Source: Auriscalpium vulgare (Eukaryota > Basidiomycota > Agaricomycetes > Russulales > Auriscalpiaceae). From it: a DNA stretch of 64,000 nt. The notes beneath the pieces are model-generated. The model was given only the letters and a program-made list of their open reading frames with translations, was not told where the DNA came from and did not search any database. The translations under genes and the position numbers were made by a program. The stretch is taken from positions 744,001 through 808,000 of the forward strand of contig JAHBBC010000006.1 of NCBI GenBank assembly GCA_019915015.1, read 5' to 3'. Shown piece after piece: positions 23,525 to 35,864 of this stretch (the first letter of the stretch is position 1; each line of letters begins with the position of its first letter).

Positions 23525-26500
23525 ATGCCCGTCTGTCCTGGCCATCGCGTCGACGACCTCGAGAACGCATGCGTGCGCACCTTCTGGTCCACCGTTCTCC
23601 CCGGCGCCTTTGTCTTCCTCCTCTGCGTCGCCTCCATCCCGCTCCCAGCATGGCTCTTCAAATTCATCCGCCCCGTCACGAAGCTGTTCCGCACATACCT
23701 CACACTCACCGAGGCGGAGGCGCTAGATACCTCTGCTGAAGCTGGCGACCCCGTTTTGCTCGATGAGGACACCTCGTCTCCCACGCCCGAGGTGTCGAGG
23801 GACGCGGCGCCAGTCCTATGGAAAACACTCGTGCTAGCATGGGCTGCGCTCCTCGAAACCCTCGTATGGCTTGCCGTCTTTTTATTCTACCTTATTCAGG
23901 GCGGAAACGAACCACTCTTCATCCTGAGTCCGCTCATCGCTGCCCTCGCGTGGCTGTACGCGACCGTGCGCCCGGTGCTCCATCCGAAGCCCACACCGTC
24001 ATACGACCTGTTCTCCCTGTACGCGGTTCTCTTTGGCGTCGAAGCGTTGTCGCTCGGTGGGGTCCTCTATGACAAGGGCGTGCAGGGGATCCCACTGCCA
24101 CCCGCGGCCATATTTGCAGCCCATGTCGTGAATTTTACGGCCTTGGTTATCCTCATTGCCACTGTGTTCAGCATGCCGATCAACGTCCCCAGCGAGCACG
24201 TTGATGAAGCCGAGATTGTACGCGTTTTTTTCGAAACACATGCGGGATGCATAATGACAGCTTGCACTAGGGAATGTCCGTGTCTCCCGAAGACTACACG
24301 TCGCTGTGGGGATGGGTGACGTTCTCTTGGGTTTGGCCCTTGATCAAGAGGGTAGGATAGGGCGCCTCGCCTTTCTTCACCAGCTAATGTTGAATATTGT
24401 AGGGAACTTATGACACGCTGAACGAGAAAGACGTTTGGTCGCTCAGCCCTACCATCCAATCGCGCCCTATATTCATCAAGTTCAACCGCACTTTGTACGC
24501 ACTAGAATATTTGGGTGCAATTATAAACTGATAGGGCGCCTTACAGACGCTCTACCCTCCTGCTCAGGCTCTGCGCGGCAAACTCTCTGGACATCATGTG
24601 AGTGCCTTTCACCACTCGCAGTTCATTGCTGATCTCCACAATCAGGCTCGATTTCACATTGTCGGTTGTCAGCGTGATCTTCAACTACGCCAGTCCATAT
24701 TTCTTGAAGTGATTAGCTCGCTGCATGTACGAAACCCTGCTCAACGACATTGACACAGGCGGATTCTGGATTCCATAACGACCCCTACGCCTGAGACCCG
24801 CTCCCAGGCTTACATCTTCGCGGTCCTCGCGTTCCTTTGCAACATTGCCAAGGTGCGCGTTCATTTGTATCTGTCATGTTCTTGCCTCCTTTACGCCGTA
24901 TGCCGTCAGGCACAAGCCGATCTTCAACATCTCTGGTTCGGTCGACGAGCCGCTACGCGCGTCCGCTCAGAGCTCATGGCATCCATCTACGACAAAGCCC
25001 TCAAACGGAAGGACTTCTCTGGGATCGTCGAAAAGGACAAGGACAAGAAGAACGCCTCAGACGGGAAGAAGAAGGACAATTCCAAAGACGACGAGCCGAA
25101 GGCAGGAGCGGACGTCGGCAAGATTGTCAATCTCATGGCTGGCGACGCCAATCGTGTCTCAAATATGTTTGCCGGCATCTGTATGCTCTATGCCAGTAAG
25201 TTCGTTCGTTTTGTCGCTGCAGCAGAAGCCCGCGCTCATGTTGTCCTAGGTCCTTTTGAAGTTATCATCGGCGCCATCTTCCTGTACAAGTAAGCATGCG
25301 CCACTAAAAAGCATTATGGCCATCTGGCTTATGGCTTGTCATACTCCTTTAGACTGCTCGGGTGGTCTGCATTCGCCGGGTTCCTGGTGATCGGATTGGG
25401 CTGGCCGCTGAATAGCATGATCTCGAGGCGAGGTATAAGGATGAACAAGGGCATGATGGCTGCTCGTGACAAGCGCATGGGCATCATCAACGAGCTCATT
25501 GGGGCGGTGCGATTGCTCCCCGTCTCGCAACTGAGAATGTTGTCTGACCGGTATATGCCTAGGTCAAATTCATCAAGTTCTTTGCATGGGAGGATCGCTG
25601 GATTGCTCGCGTCCAGGATGCTCGCAAGAAAGAGCTGTCCTGGCTGATCAAAAGTAAGCTTCGGGTCTCTATGTGGGGTCGATGCCGCTAATAGTACTCT
25701 AGCTCGTGTGAATAGCCTCGCGTTCAGCCTTCTGTGGCAGATGGGGTCCTTCCTTATCTCTGTGATCTCCTTGCTCGTCTTCGTGCTCCAAGGCAATGAG
25801 CTGACCATTGGCACTGCGTTCACGGCAAGTTGGGCTGCGTTTCTAGAATGTTTCAGTGCGCTCATGATTCCTTCGGACGCCGCGCAGGCTATCGCTCTGT
25901 TCAATATGATGAGGATGCCTTTGAACATCATCCCTTCGTTCATCGTCCAGCTCCTACAGGTATGTGCGTCGCTCGTGCCCAAATTTTCACCTTCTCAGTG
26001 CCGTGTAATCAGACTATGGTCGCCATCAACCGCATCAGTACCTTTTTGGAGGAGGATGAAGTTGATGAGCAGGTCTCCTCCCTCAAAAAGGCCAGCTCAG
26101 GCCCCGACGCCGATGCCGATGTTGTAAAATTTCTAGGAATCGAGAATGGTGCCTTCAAGTGGAACGAGATCGAGGACAAGGACAAGAATGTAGCAGCGAG
26201 GAAAGACGGCAAGAAGGCGCCGACGACCAGCTTGCCTTCAACTGCAGCCGCTGTCGTAGAGAGCGAAGAAGTCGACCGAGCCTCGTTGACTGCCGAGACC
26301 GGAGACCACCGCTTCGAGCTGAAGGACATCTCGATCGTGTTTCCTGACAGTAAGCTGACGCTTGTTACCGGTCCTACCGCGAGCGGGAAGACCGCCCTCT
26401 TAGTGAGCTGCCTTTTGCATTTATTGAATTTCGACGCTCAGTCTCTTGTTGCTTCAGATGGCGCTTCTCGGCGAGATGACCAAACTCAGCGGCCGCATCA

Positions 26501-29500
26501 TCATGGACAAGGATTTTTCCCGCGTTGACGAGCACGGATATACCCACTCGATCTCATACGCTGCGCAGTCACCATGGCTCAGGCATCAGTCTATCAAAGA
26601 CAACATTCTGTTTGGATACCCCTACGACGAGCAGCGCTATCAGGCCGTCATCGAGGCATGTGCGCTCAAACCTGACTTGGATATCTTGGAGGATGGAGAT
26701 GAAACGGAGATCGGTGCTCGGTAGGTGATCACTGACCAACAGCTATTGGAAGTTAGCTAACGGCGCGTTGCAGCGGTGTCAGTCTTTCTGGTGGACAAAA
26801 AGCCAGGTAAGAGATGCTTTCTCGCAGATTCCTCTTCTCCATTGACCAACGCCGTTGCTTCCGCAGAGTTGCCCTCGCTCGCGCTATCTATTCTCGGGCA
26901 AAATATGTCCTCATGGACGATCCCCTGAGCGCAGTCGTACGTTGATCTTAATCGTGACTGTAACCGATGACCAACAACTAGCTATAGGACAGCCATACCG
27001 CTCGGTTCCTGTTCGAGAAACTCCTGCAAGGCCCTCTTCTGGCGAACCGCACAGTCGTGAGTACACCAGACTGCGCTTGAGATTCACGTTAACGCCCACA
27101 TGAATAGATTCTCGTAACACACCACGTCGACCTGGTCCTTCCTGGCGCCCACTACCTCGTACGTATGCTTGACGGACGAATCGATACCCAAGGCACCGTT
27201 GCAGAGCTGCGCGAGCGTGGTATTCTGGATGAAATTACTCAGGAAGCCGAACTTGAGGCTGCCGAAAAGCAGGCCACAGCGGAGGAAGAACCATCGGCAG
27301 AGGAAGCGGCTGCGAATGCTGCTGGGAGCGGCGAGGAGCCGGCCAAGCCGGCCACTGAAGACAAGAAGCCTCGAAAGCTGATCAAAGATGAGCAGCGGGA
27401 GATTGGCAGTGTCAAGTGGTCTATCTACAACCGCTACCTGAAGGCTTCGTAAGTGCGCGCAGATCTGCGTCCGATGTCGTGCTGATGGTGCATATAGATC
27501 ATATTGGACTTGGGTCATCATGGCAATGCTTATTCTTCTTGCGCAGGTATATTTTCACAACCTGCCTCGATGCAATTCATATTCATCACTGTATTTAGGG
27601 CCTCAGCGTGTCCGAGAAAGTGTGGATCAAGGTATGCTCGGAAGGGGGCTGCTAATGTGCGGACAGCTGATCACGCCGCTCCCAGACCTGGGGTGAAGCC
27701 TACGGAGCACAGGATGACGCCGTCCATTCGATTGCATACTCTTATATGGCGTCCTCGGCAGTGGGACAGGAGGTCATGCTCGACAAATCGCTCGTGTCTC
27801 ACAACCTTGCGCACGGCGTGTACAACGAGAACTTCACTGCCGGCGGTTGGAGTCTTCCCAGAGCGCAGGATCATCCTCTCTTCTACATCGGCATATATGC
27901 GGCACTGAACTTCGCGGCAGCCTTGGTCAAGGTGCTCTCTTCCGTCACGCAGTACATTGGGGCCTTTCGTGCCTCTAAGGTTCTTTTCACTCGCTTGTTG
28001 GAGTCCGTCGTCCGCTCGACGATGCGATGGCACGATACCACACCTCAAGGTGATTATCCCTGTACATCTCGCATGTTCCGCCGAACTGAGTCTTATTTAC
28101 AGGGCGCATGCTCAATCGCTTCAGCAAGGTCCGGCGCTCCATATACGCTCACAGCACATGTAGCTGATCGACTATTCAGGATGTCGAGACGGTTGATACT
28201 GCACTTGCCAGCTCGCTTCAGGATGTGAATCAATCGCTCGCAACATTTGCTGCTTCTGTGATTACCGTGACGTCAGTTGTTTTCTTTGTTGTGCTCTACG
28301 GCCTCAGCTCAGATCCCACCACCATTCTCCTTCACAGCGTCATCTTCCCTTTATTCTTGGTACCTGCATTCGTGTTCGGACTGGCATATCGGGCTCTCGC
28401 AATCGGCTACCTCAATGTCGGCCGCGACTTGCGTCGTATGGAGTCCAATAGCCGCTCGCCCATCTTCTCGGGGTTTGGCGAGTTGCTCGAGGGCATCGTC
28501 ACCGTGCGCGCGTTCGCTGCTGAGCAACGCTTCCTCGATGGGTTGCATTCGAAGATCGATCTCACCACGCAGGTGAGTTTCAGATAGTCTTTAGAGTTTC
28601 AGACGCTAAAAAAAGCCACAACAGATGTGGTATAGCTTCTGGATGACGAACCGCTGGCTTCTGCTGAACTTCGATACCTTGGGTGCTGTTGCAGTTTTTG
28701 TCACCACCCTATTCTCGCTCTCCGGCTACATCAGTGCGGGCCTTGCCGGTGTCTGTATCACATCCGCTATGGCCTTCACTTTGAGCATCTACTGGGCTTG
28801 CCGTGAATGGACGGGACTCGAGCTGGATCTCAAGTAAGTGTGCTCCGCCTACATTCGCGAGCAACATATTGAATCGACGTCGGCGTTAGTTCTGTCGAGA
28901 GGTTGGTCGAGTACCTCGATCTGCCTCAAGAGCCGCCCGCAATCATCGAGTCGGCGCGCCCTCCTGCATACTGGCCGTCGAGTGAGAGCACGAACCTAAT
29001 TGTTGTCGAGGATCTTGTCGTGAAGTACGCGCCTGATCTGCCGGCCGTCCTCCATGACGTTTCGTTCTCCCTGAGGGGGAAGGAGCGGGTCGGGCTGCTG
29101 GGACGTACCGGCAGTGGGAAATCAACGCTTGCTATGAGTATCCTTCGCTTCGTGAGTTTTCGATCATGATCATGCTGGTCTGCAAGTCATCGGAGTCACA
29201 ATTTGCTCTGCAGACGGATCCGACTAGCGGACGAATCCTCGTTGATGGGATAGACATCACAAAGATTGGTATTCACGACTTGCGCTCTCGCTTGGTATGT
29301 GTCACGTAGTCTCGTTCTGGATTCAACTAACACAACAATGTTAGACATTCATTCCGCAGGATGCAGCCCTGTTCTCCGGAACTTTGAGAGAAAACCTCGA
29401 TCCATTCAGTGCGTTGATTCTGTATCATTGCTTTCCATCCTGACTGGCAACATCTCGAAGACGAGCACGACGACATCGAGTGTCTCGAAGTTCTGTTCCG

Positions 29501-30119
29501 CGTGCACATGATCACCGAGAGCGCGTACCAGTCGCAAAAGTCATCTCGCCACGCATCCCGCGCGGGGACCCGCCCCTCTTCTCCTACCGGGAACTCTCCT
29601 TCTGGGGCGGACTCGTCGGTTGCACCTTCCGTCACGGACGTGGAGTCGAAGGCGCCGATATCCCTCGAGACCAAGGTGTCTGCGGGTGGAGTGAACTTCT
29701 CGCAGGGCCAGCGCCAGCTGATCGCGATGGCTCGCGCACTCCTGCGGCACAGCTCAATCATCGTCCTGGACGAGGCTACGAGCAGCATCGATTTCGAAAC
29801 CGACTCGAAGATCCAGGCCACCATCCGCGAGGAGTTTGGTGGTTCTCTGCTGTTGACGGGTGCGTGTTACTAATCTCTCCGACTTCTGCACAAACACTCA
29901 GCAGTTGTCTCGCGCGCAGTTGCCCATCGCCTAAAGACAGTCATCGACTACGATCGTCTGATCATCCTCGACAAGGGCTCAATCGCCGAGTTCGATACCC
30001 CGTGGAACTTGATCCGGAAGGAGGACGGAATTTTCCGGAGCATGTGTCTGAGAAGTGGTACGTTCGCGCAGCTGGAGCAGGCTGCAAAGGACAAGGCCGC
30101 AAAGGACGGTTTGGTGTAG
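23525..30119 (+). CDS. ABCC/MRP-type ABC transporter, copy 2 (about 20 exons)
   Basis: Translation starts at 23525 ([18 protein letters not shown]) and stops at 30117-30119. The layout is the same as copy 1: TMD0, TMD1, NBD1, TMD2, NBD2. NBD1 has Walker A GPTASGKT (about 26370), signature LSGGQKAR (about 26785) and Walker B DDPLSAV. NBD2 has GRTGSGKST (about 29105), signature FSQGQRQ (about 29700) and [10 protein letters not shown] (about 29765). Introns lie at the same places as in copy 1 and many are similar in sequence, so the two copies arose by a recent duplication or have been homogenised by gene conversion. Residue differences are scattered and mostly conservative; the TMD1 loop and the NBD1-TMD2 linker vary most. 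I saw no frame break. Substrate unknown. Confidence 0.93.
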
Positions 30120-30231
30120 AGGAAGGCGTTGTATCTTACGTCGCGAATGTTGTATATGCGAGGCTAGGGCCTTCAAGTTTAGAGTCAAGAGAAGGCTTTG
30201 CTAGTAATACGAGTTGTAACGAATGTGAATG

Positions 30232-30630
30232 TTAAACTTGGAGTCTGTAGAACCGTCCCAGCCAATGCCCTGCCACACCTCTCTCCTCGCGGTCCGGCTC
30301 GTAGATGTCCGCCTCCTCGATTAACGAGCCGCCGGTAGTCGCGCAGCACGTCGTGCACGTACTTGACCTCTGCGCGCTGGCCCGCGACGGGCGTCGTCAC
30401 GTTCCAAGTGCCCCGACACGCATCGTTGAACGACACGTCGATGGGCCAAACGATTCAACAATATCACCTTTAATACCTATGATGAGGCCGGCGTGCATGT
30501 ACCGGCCATCTGAGGTGCTCATTTCAGGTCGTCCCCCACACCGTTTCCGGGACCAGACATTCACCCGATAGTCATGTTCTACAGAAGCGCGGAACATCCG
30601 CAGAAACAAGTGCATTGATACAGAGGTCAA
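30232..30630 (-). pseudogene. Frame-broken unknown gene, 3' part
   Basis: Coding-like segments occur in successive frames on the minus strand: GRYMHAGLIIGIKGDIVESFG, then DVSFNDACRGTWNVTTP ... KYVHDVLRDY, then IEEADIYEPDREERGVAGHW and GRFYRLQV ending at TAA (30232-30234). Frame changes fall near 30447 (a CCC run) and near 30333. No introns explain them, so this is either a pseudogene or a sequence with single-base errors. I do not recognise the protein family. It is convergent with ABCC copy 2, with about 110 bases between the stops. Confidence 0.45.
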
Positions 30631-30846
30631 GCCGCGCGATACAAGCGTCCACGGTACACATCATCAGGCATGCGCAATACAAAGCTATCCGAGAGAACGA
30701 CGCGGGAACATGGGCACAGAGGCTGTGTATGTAAACGGCGGGCGATCAGCAACCCGGATAGAGAATGACGGAGAGAGTATGACGGGTCTATGGCAGGGCA
30801 GGCAAGGCGAGGCAAGGCAGGAGCAGGAGCAGGAGCAAGGCGGGCA

Positions 30847-31376
30847 CTAGACAGCGTGGGTGTATGCGGGCGCGGCAGGGTAGCGAGCAGGCAGCGTGTT
30901 GAGGTAGACGGCCTCCGGGAGGGAAATCGCGGAGTCGTCCCTATGGTGCGAGGAGGGAGAATGTGAGAGAGAGGTAGAGGAATGGAATGAGCGCAAGGCG
31001 AGTGGGAGACATGGGCTCACAGATGGGTATTCGTGTTCGTGCGAGAGAGCGCGGCGGGCGGGACGGCGAACGTGATGGGCTCGAACTTGCGGGACTCGCG
31101 CCACTCGACGAGCCACGAGAGGCGATGGCGCTCGGCCCCGGCGACGTCATTCGAGCGATGGCGCATGCGGAACAAGAGGAAGAGCACCTGAAGGGTTGGA
31201 TACTGAGACGACAATAGTAGATGAGACGAGGAGATGGAGATGGACCGTACGGTGGAGACGATGCAGAGAGCGAGGATCCCACACACGATGGAGAAGACGA
31301 TGGTCGTCGCCGGGGGGTTCGGGTATGACGGCGGGGTGAACGAAGGCCTCGGTAGCTCGTCGATGATTACTTCCAT
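30847..31376 (-). CDS. Small single-pass membrane protein, hypothetical
   Basis: Three exons (31376-31251, 31202-31021, 30940-30847) give 133 residues with matching phases 0 and 2. A Pro-rich N-terminus (LPRPSFTPPSYPNPPATT) is followed by one transmembrane helix (IVFSIVCGILALCIVST). Next is a basic cytoplasmic segment (RMRHRSNDVAGAERHRLSW). The tail ends AYTHAV. No domain is recognised. Splicing out both introns gives a continuous frame, which supports a real gene. Function unknown. Confidence 0.65.
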
Positions 31377-31815
31377 TTCTTTGCGTACTGCGTAGGTCCA
31401 CTACGTCTCACACCCGAGAAGGGAGGCTGACGACATCAGCGCGCACCTTTTTGCTGTTGACGGTGCTGGTGTGTCTGCGGAGACAGGGCAGCAGGCGCTT
31501 CGAGCTTTTGCGAGGGAAAACGAAGGATGTCTGAGCTAATGAGAGGATAAGATACGCTCTTCCGGCCAGCAAAAGAGAGCGGAGGGCCCTGGACGTGGAC
31601 GTCGTGGAGAGAGGGCATCCACAGTGTCCCTAAGCGGGCGACCGCTCTTGGCCGAGTCGTCGCGACCACGTGCGACGTCGACTTGGTCGCGAGACTCAGA
31701 AAGCAGCGTCTAATTGCAAAAGTGATATGTTACAGAGAGGGTACAAAGACACCGATACTTCGATACAATTTATGCTACGACACACTAGGGACCAAAGAGG
31801 AACAGGAAGAGGCTT

Positions 31816-32903
31816 TCACATCATTTGGGAGGGCACCTGCTGGACGTGCGGCCCCATGCCGTTCATGCCTGGCTGAATCACGAGGCTGTGGCCTGGCAGC
31901 TGCTGGACGACGTTTTGGCCACCGTAACCCGCCGGATATCCGCCATACGCGCCGTACCCGGCGCCGTAGCGCGACGCGTACTCGGCGTAGGAGACACCAG
32001 GGTACCCGGGCGCCTGCCCGAACCACGGCAGCTCGTAGATGTTCTCCTGCCAGATGAACATGCGGCCCATGGCGACGGACTTGCTCGCAAGGTGGATGAT
32101 GAAGATGAAGAACAACGTCACTGTGAACCAGCGTGTAAGATGGATGGGATGACGGTTGGGAAGGTGCGGACGTACGGACGACGAACGTTGTCCAGGCGAA
32201 CGCCTCCAGGACCTTGGACAGATCGCAGTACGCCTTTGCAGACACTTCGAACGAAGATCATGAGCGACAGAATGCGGGGCGAGTAATAAGACGCACTCGT
32301 GCCCTTCGCGGTATCCACCCTTGAATTGCCCAACGAGTCGCATTGTGTGTTCCCGATGATGTCCCTGTTGCAAGATATTGAACAAGCCGTCGTGCATCCG
32401 ATTCTGAGACGGCTCACGTTTGCCATGCGGCCATTGCTGGTACAACGATTAGCTACTACTTCGCGTAGATATGAAGGTTGTACTCACTCAACCACAACAC
32501 GATGGAGATGAACAGGAAGAAGGCTTCGACACGAGGTGTTGAATTCCAGAGTCTACGAGTCTTCGGTCAGCGCCAGATCGCATAACAGCAGAAACACCCT
32601 CCGACGCACAATATAAGAAAAATGAATATTGTCCATGCAGGCGGAATGAGCGAGTAGATCGTAAAGTCATCTGGACGAAAGATGATGAGTGCCTGCACAC
32701 CTCCACGAGGACGAGTAAAACTCACGATGCAAGTGCGGTAGGAACTGGCTCGCAAAGTACGCGGATATCCCGAGCACCGCGGCTGAGAGCAAAAACACCG
32801 CGACTGCGAACGCACTTTCGTCAGGATCTCAGGAACACGACCGACACGAGGCGTGGTGCTCACTGTATCCGTAGTTCCGCAGGTTCCTGAACAGCAGAGT
32901 CAT
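31816..32903 (-). CDS. Four-helix membrane protein, MARVEL-like, hypothetical
   Basis: A multi-exon gene that starts at 32903 (MTLLFRNLRNYGY) and ends at 31816-31818. Four hydrophobic segments are visible: AVFLLSAAVLGISAYF, LIPPAWTIFIFLILL, FFLFISIVLWLS and TLFFIFIIHL. A tail rich in Gly, Tyr and Gln follows (SRYGAGYGAYGGYPAGYGG ... VQQVPSQMM). The layout resembles MARVEL-type tetraspan proteins of fungal membranes. Splice sites in the middle (32240-32400) could not be settled and the frame there is uncertain. Function unknown. Confidence 0.6.
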
Positions 32904-33722
32904 CGCGCGGCGCAGGTATCGAGGTATTGGGGGAATGCGGAGGTTCGTGAGGGATCGTAAGAGGGCACGGCCAAGGAGCAGCGCACTCGGGCACGCGGCG
33001 ACATCGTGACGGGCTTTTTATGCTTTCGAACATCCGTCAAGCGCCCGGCGCCCCGCCCACGTGGCTATGCTTCGGCACCGCGAGCCGACCTCCCGTCGAC
33101 CCGCTCTTCGTCCACCATCGATCCCCAGCGGTCGAACGTCTGTGCTCACAGCGCATTCAATGTACAACATGCTCATTCGCGGACAGTTACATGCGAGTGC
33201 TGCCGGTATTAAGCCTCACCTTCCATTAAGCTTTCCTAGTTTAGCTAATCGGGCGTACATGTCTGGGTGGCTCAGCAACAATACGTTGTGATGCGCGGGT
33301 GGTGTCTGCGTTCTATGATGGCCTAGTGCAGTCGTAAGTGGTGCTGTGACACATGCCGAATGGTCTTAACACGGTGAATTGCCCGACAATCAGATGTTGA
33401 GCTCACCTGGTCTACTCAATGCCTGTCCTCAGGCTGCGCAGTTGGACGAGGAAAAGACGATCGAACAGAAACCTCGCGAGGCAACAAGTTCCGTGGGCAT
33501 CCGGAGGTTAGCCATCTAGGCCGTCGGAGGGACCGCGCGAAGCCTACACAGCGTCTCGTGAAATGAACGCCTCGTGCCGGCGAGCAAAGCCGACGCATGA
33601 GCAGCCGCTCAACGTTTCTCTAAGGTTCGTCTTGTGAGTACATGGATAGCAATCAATGAATACACCGTGGTCCACAATTACTCTAATCGAACATACCCGT
33701 CGTCTGCTAACGCGATACACCG
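32904..33722. other. Intergenic, no gene supported
   Basis: About 0.8 kb between the tetraspan gene start and the 3' end of the CCDC97-like gene. Short readings on both strands show no motif or consistent splicing. Presumably promoter plus 3' UTR. Confidence 0.5.
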
Positions 33723-34474
33723 TTACTCATCGTCGTCTTCATCAAACCAACGGTCCTCGGCATCTCGATCATCTTCATCCCAGCTATCGTCCCAGTCCAC
33801 TTTGTCATAAATGTCGGTCTATATGAAGATACATATCAGCTAGACAGGACGTGCACGAGGACTGAAAGACGGACCGGCAGCAACCCATAGATGAAGCGTT
33901 CCCTGACACGCCGCAGGAACATAGCCTGGGCCTCCTCTGCGCTCTCAGGCTCCTCAGGGGTTATTTCCTCCTCCATCTCCTCGTCCGAGCTCTCCTCGTC
34001 CTCCTCCGGTACGAAGTCGTCCTGCGCCGCGGCCCTGCGGATCATCCGCACCCTGTCCGCCTCGCGCTCCTCCTCCATCTCCGCCAGCAGCGCCCCGAGC
34101 TTCCCAACGGCCTGCTTCTTGCCGCCATCGAGGAAGTTACGCTCGGCCCACTCCTTCTCCTCCTGGCCCTCGTCCAGCCCTCGCCGCTCGCGGCCCTCCC
34201 AGAGCATGGGCCATTCGTGTTTGGCCGCTGAGAAGCCTAGCTCCGAGGGACTGCTCGCCGCGTACTTGTAGCGTCGATTCCGTACGAGTGCCAAAGATGA
34301 GCGTTGGCGAGGCGTTGTCACAGAGGAGAAGTACAGCAAGAGGTGTGGGGGCAGTTGTCGAAGATGCTGACTGAGAAACACAAGAGGCTCTGTCGCTGGG
34401 GAGGGCGAGTGATCAGGAGGAAGCCCAAGATATGAGAGAGCGGTCTTGTCGTTGTATTCGTTCGCAGACGACAT
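33723..34474 (-). CDS. CCDC97-like (DUF2052) protein
   Basis: Two exons (34474-33875 and 33818-33723) encode 231 residues. I chose the start at 34474 rather than an upstream in-frame AUG, because the upstream part would run into the divergent uL2m gene and is not protein-like. The conserved core has FLRRVRERFIYGLLP followed, across a 56-nt intron, by DIYDKVDWDDSWDEDDRDAED and WFDEDDDE at the C-terminus. This is the DUF2052 signature of CCDC97. A highly acidic stretch precedes it (EEDEESSDEEMEEE). Human CCDC97 associates with the SF3B part of the U2 snRNP; a splicing-related role here is inferred from family only. Confidence 0.82.
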
Positions 34475-34630
34475 GGTGGAAGAGAGACCGCAGAAATAGT
34501 CATCAATGAGCCAGAAATACAAGTGCACGCCGCCGTTCCAAATCGGGCACCGCGACTTCGAGCGCGTCGGCTGCTGTCTCGCTTTGCCCAACTCACCACC
34601 CTCGCCAGTCCTTCGCGCCGTCGACGCTCG

Positions 34631-35864
34631 ATGTCCTTCGCCCGAGGCAGCGCGAGCTGGCTGCGGTCATGTTTATCATCTCTGTCTGCGTCCTCTTCCA
34701 GGCCATCTAACGGCCTCCTACGAAGATTTGCCACGGAGGCGACGCTAGAGCAGCGCCCGACCGACGTCAACACCGCCCTCGCGCGCACATCCACTCTCTT
34801 CAAAACATACAAGCCCGTATCCCCCGGTATCCGCCATCTTCGCCGCCCCTTGAACCCCCACATCTTCGAAGGGCGCCCGCTACGCCTGCTCACCGTGCCG
34901 CTCCGCAAGAAGGGGGGCCGCAACGCGCACGGGCGCATCACGGTACGCTCGCGTGGCGGCGGACACCGGCGGCGCATCCGCATCGTCGACTTCATGCGCA
35001 TGGCGCCGGGCCCGCACGACGTGGTGCGCATCGAGTACGACCCGAACCGGTCCGCGCACATCGCGCTCATCCAGAACCGCGACCCCGCCGTCGCGGGCAC
35101 GAGGAAGTGGAGCTACATCCTGGCATGCGAGGGGTTGCGCGCGGGCGCGGTCGTCGAGAGCTTCCGGCAGGGCATCCCGGACGGGCTCGTACCGGGCTAC
35201 GTGGACTCGCGCGTGAAGCGCGGGAAGACGCTCGACGACGCGGAGGGCGGCGCAGAGGCGGCGCAGGCGGCGGGCACCGCGTCGCTGACGCTCGGCCTGC
35301 TGCGCGCGCGCACGATCAAGCCGGGCAACGTGCTCCCGCTGCGCCTCATCCCGACCGGCACCGTCATCCACTCGGTCGCGCTCTCGCCGCTGGGCCGGGG
35401 CATTTTGGTGCGCTCGGCGGGCTCGTTCGGGCAGGTCATCGTGCATGAGGAGGCGGGGCGCTACACACAGGTGCGCCTGCAGAGCGGGGAGGTGCGGAAG
35501 GTGCTGCAGGACTGCGTCGCAACCATCGGGAAGGTCAGCAATCCGTTGTGGAAGAACCGGAACCTGGGGAAGGCGGGGCGCGCGCGCTGGCTCGGCCGCC
35601 GTCCGCACGTCCGTGGTGTGGCAATGAACGCGTGCGTTTTCCTTCTGGTCCATGCTCGCTCTCAGCGTACTGAACTATCGATAGTAACGACCATCCGCAC
35701 GGAGGCGGTCGTGGAAAGTCAAAGTCCAACAAGCACCCGTATCGATATGGGGTTGGCAGACGAAGGGCAAGCGGACGCGTAAGCCGGGTCCCAAAGGCCC
35801 TAAAAACAGCAACAAGATGGTGGTGCGCGAGCGGCCCAGACGGCAGGATACTCGGAGTGGATAG
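34631..35864 (+). CDS. RML2: Mitochondrial ribosomal protein uL2m, apparent frameshift near 3' end
   Basis: Two exons (34631-35631, 35685-35864). uL2m is a core protein of the mitochondrial large ribosomal subunit near the peptidyl transferase centre. The N-terminus (SWLRSCLSSLSASSSRPSNG...RRFATEA) looks like a mitochondrial presequence. An upstream in-frame AUG at 34523 would add another Arg-rich stretch. Conserved parts include GGRNAHGRITVRSRGGGHRR, the middle domain, and MNANDHPHGGGRGKS across the 53-nt intron (His in NDHPHGGG lies at the active centre). At about 35736-35739 one base is missing after CACCC, relative to the expected HPVSIWGWQTKG. The following frame encodes the conserved KGKRTRKPG...NKMVVRERPRR and ends at 35862-35864. 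Because the protein is essential, a sequencing or assembly indel is likely. Confidence 0.9.

Larger units (their letters stand above)
22860..30119. repeat. Right arm of large inverted duplication
   Basis: The reverse complement of 335-7530. It contains ABCC copy 2, its promoter region and a small divergent ORF. The arms are about 7.2 kb each and are separated by about 15.3 kb of mostly housekeeping genes. Confidence 0.8.

Noticed and set aside
34472..34591. Longer N-terminus for the CCDC97-like gene from an AUG at 34591
   Set aside because: The added residues overlap the 5' region of the divergent uL2m gene and are not protein-like; the start at 34474 gives the usual length.
34880..35653. 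257-codon minus-strand reading opposite uL2m
   Set aside because: Arg/Ala/Asp-rich antisense shadow of a high-GC exon.
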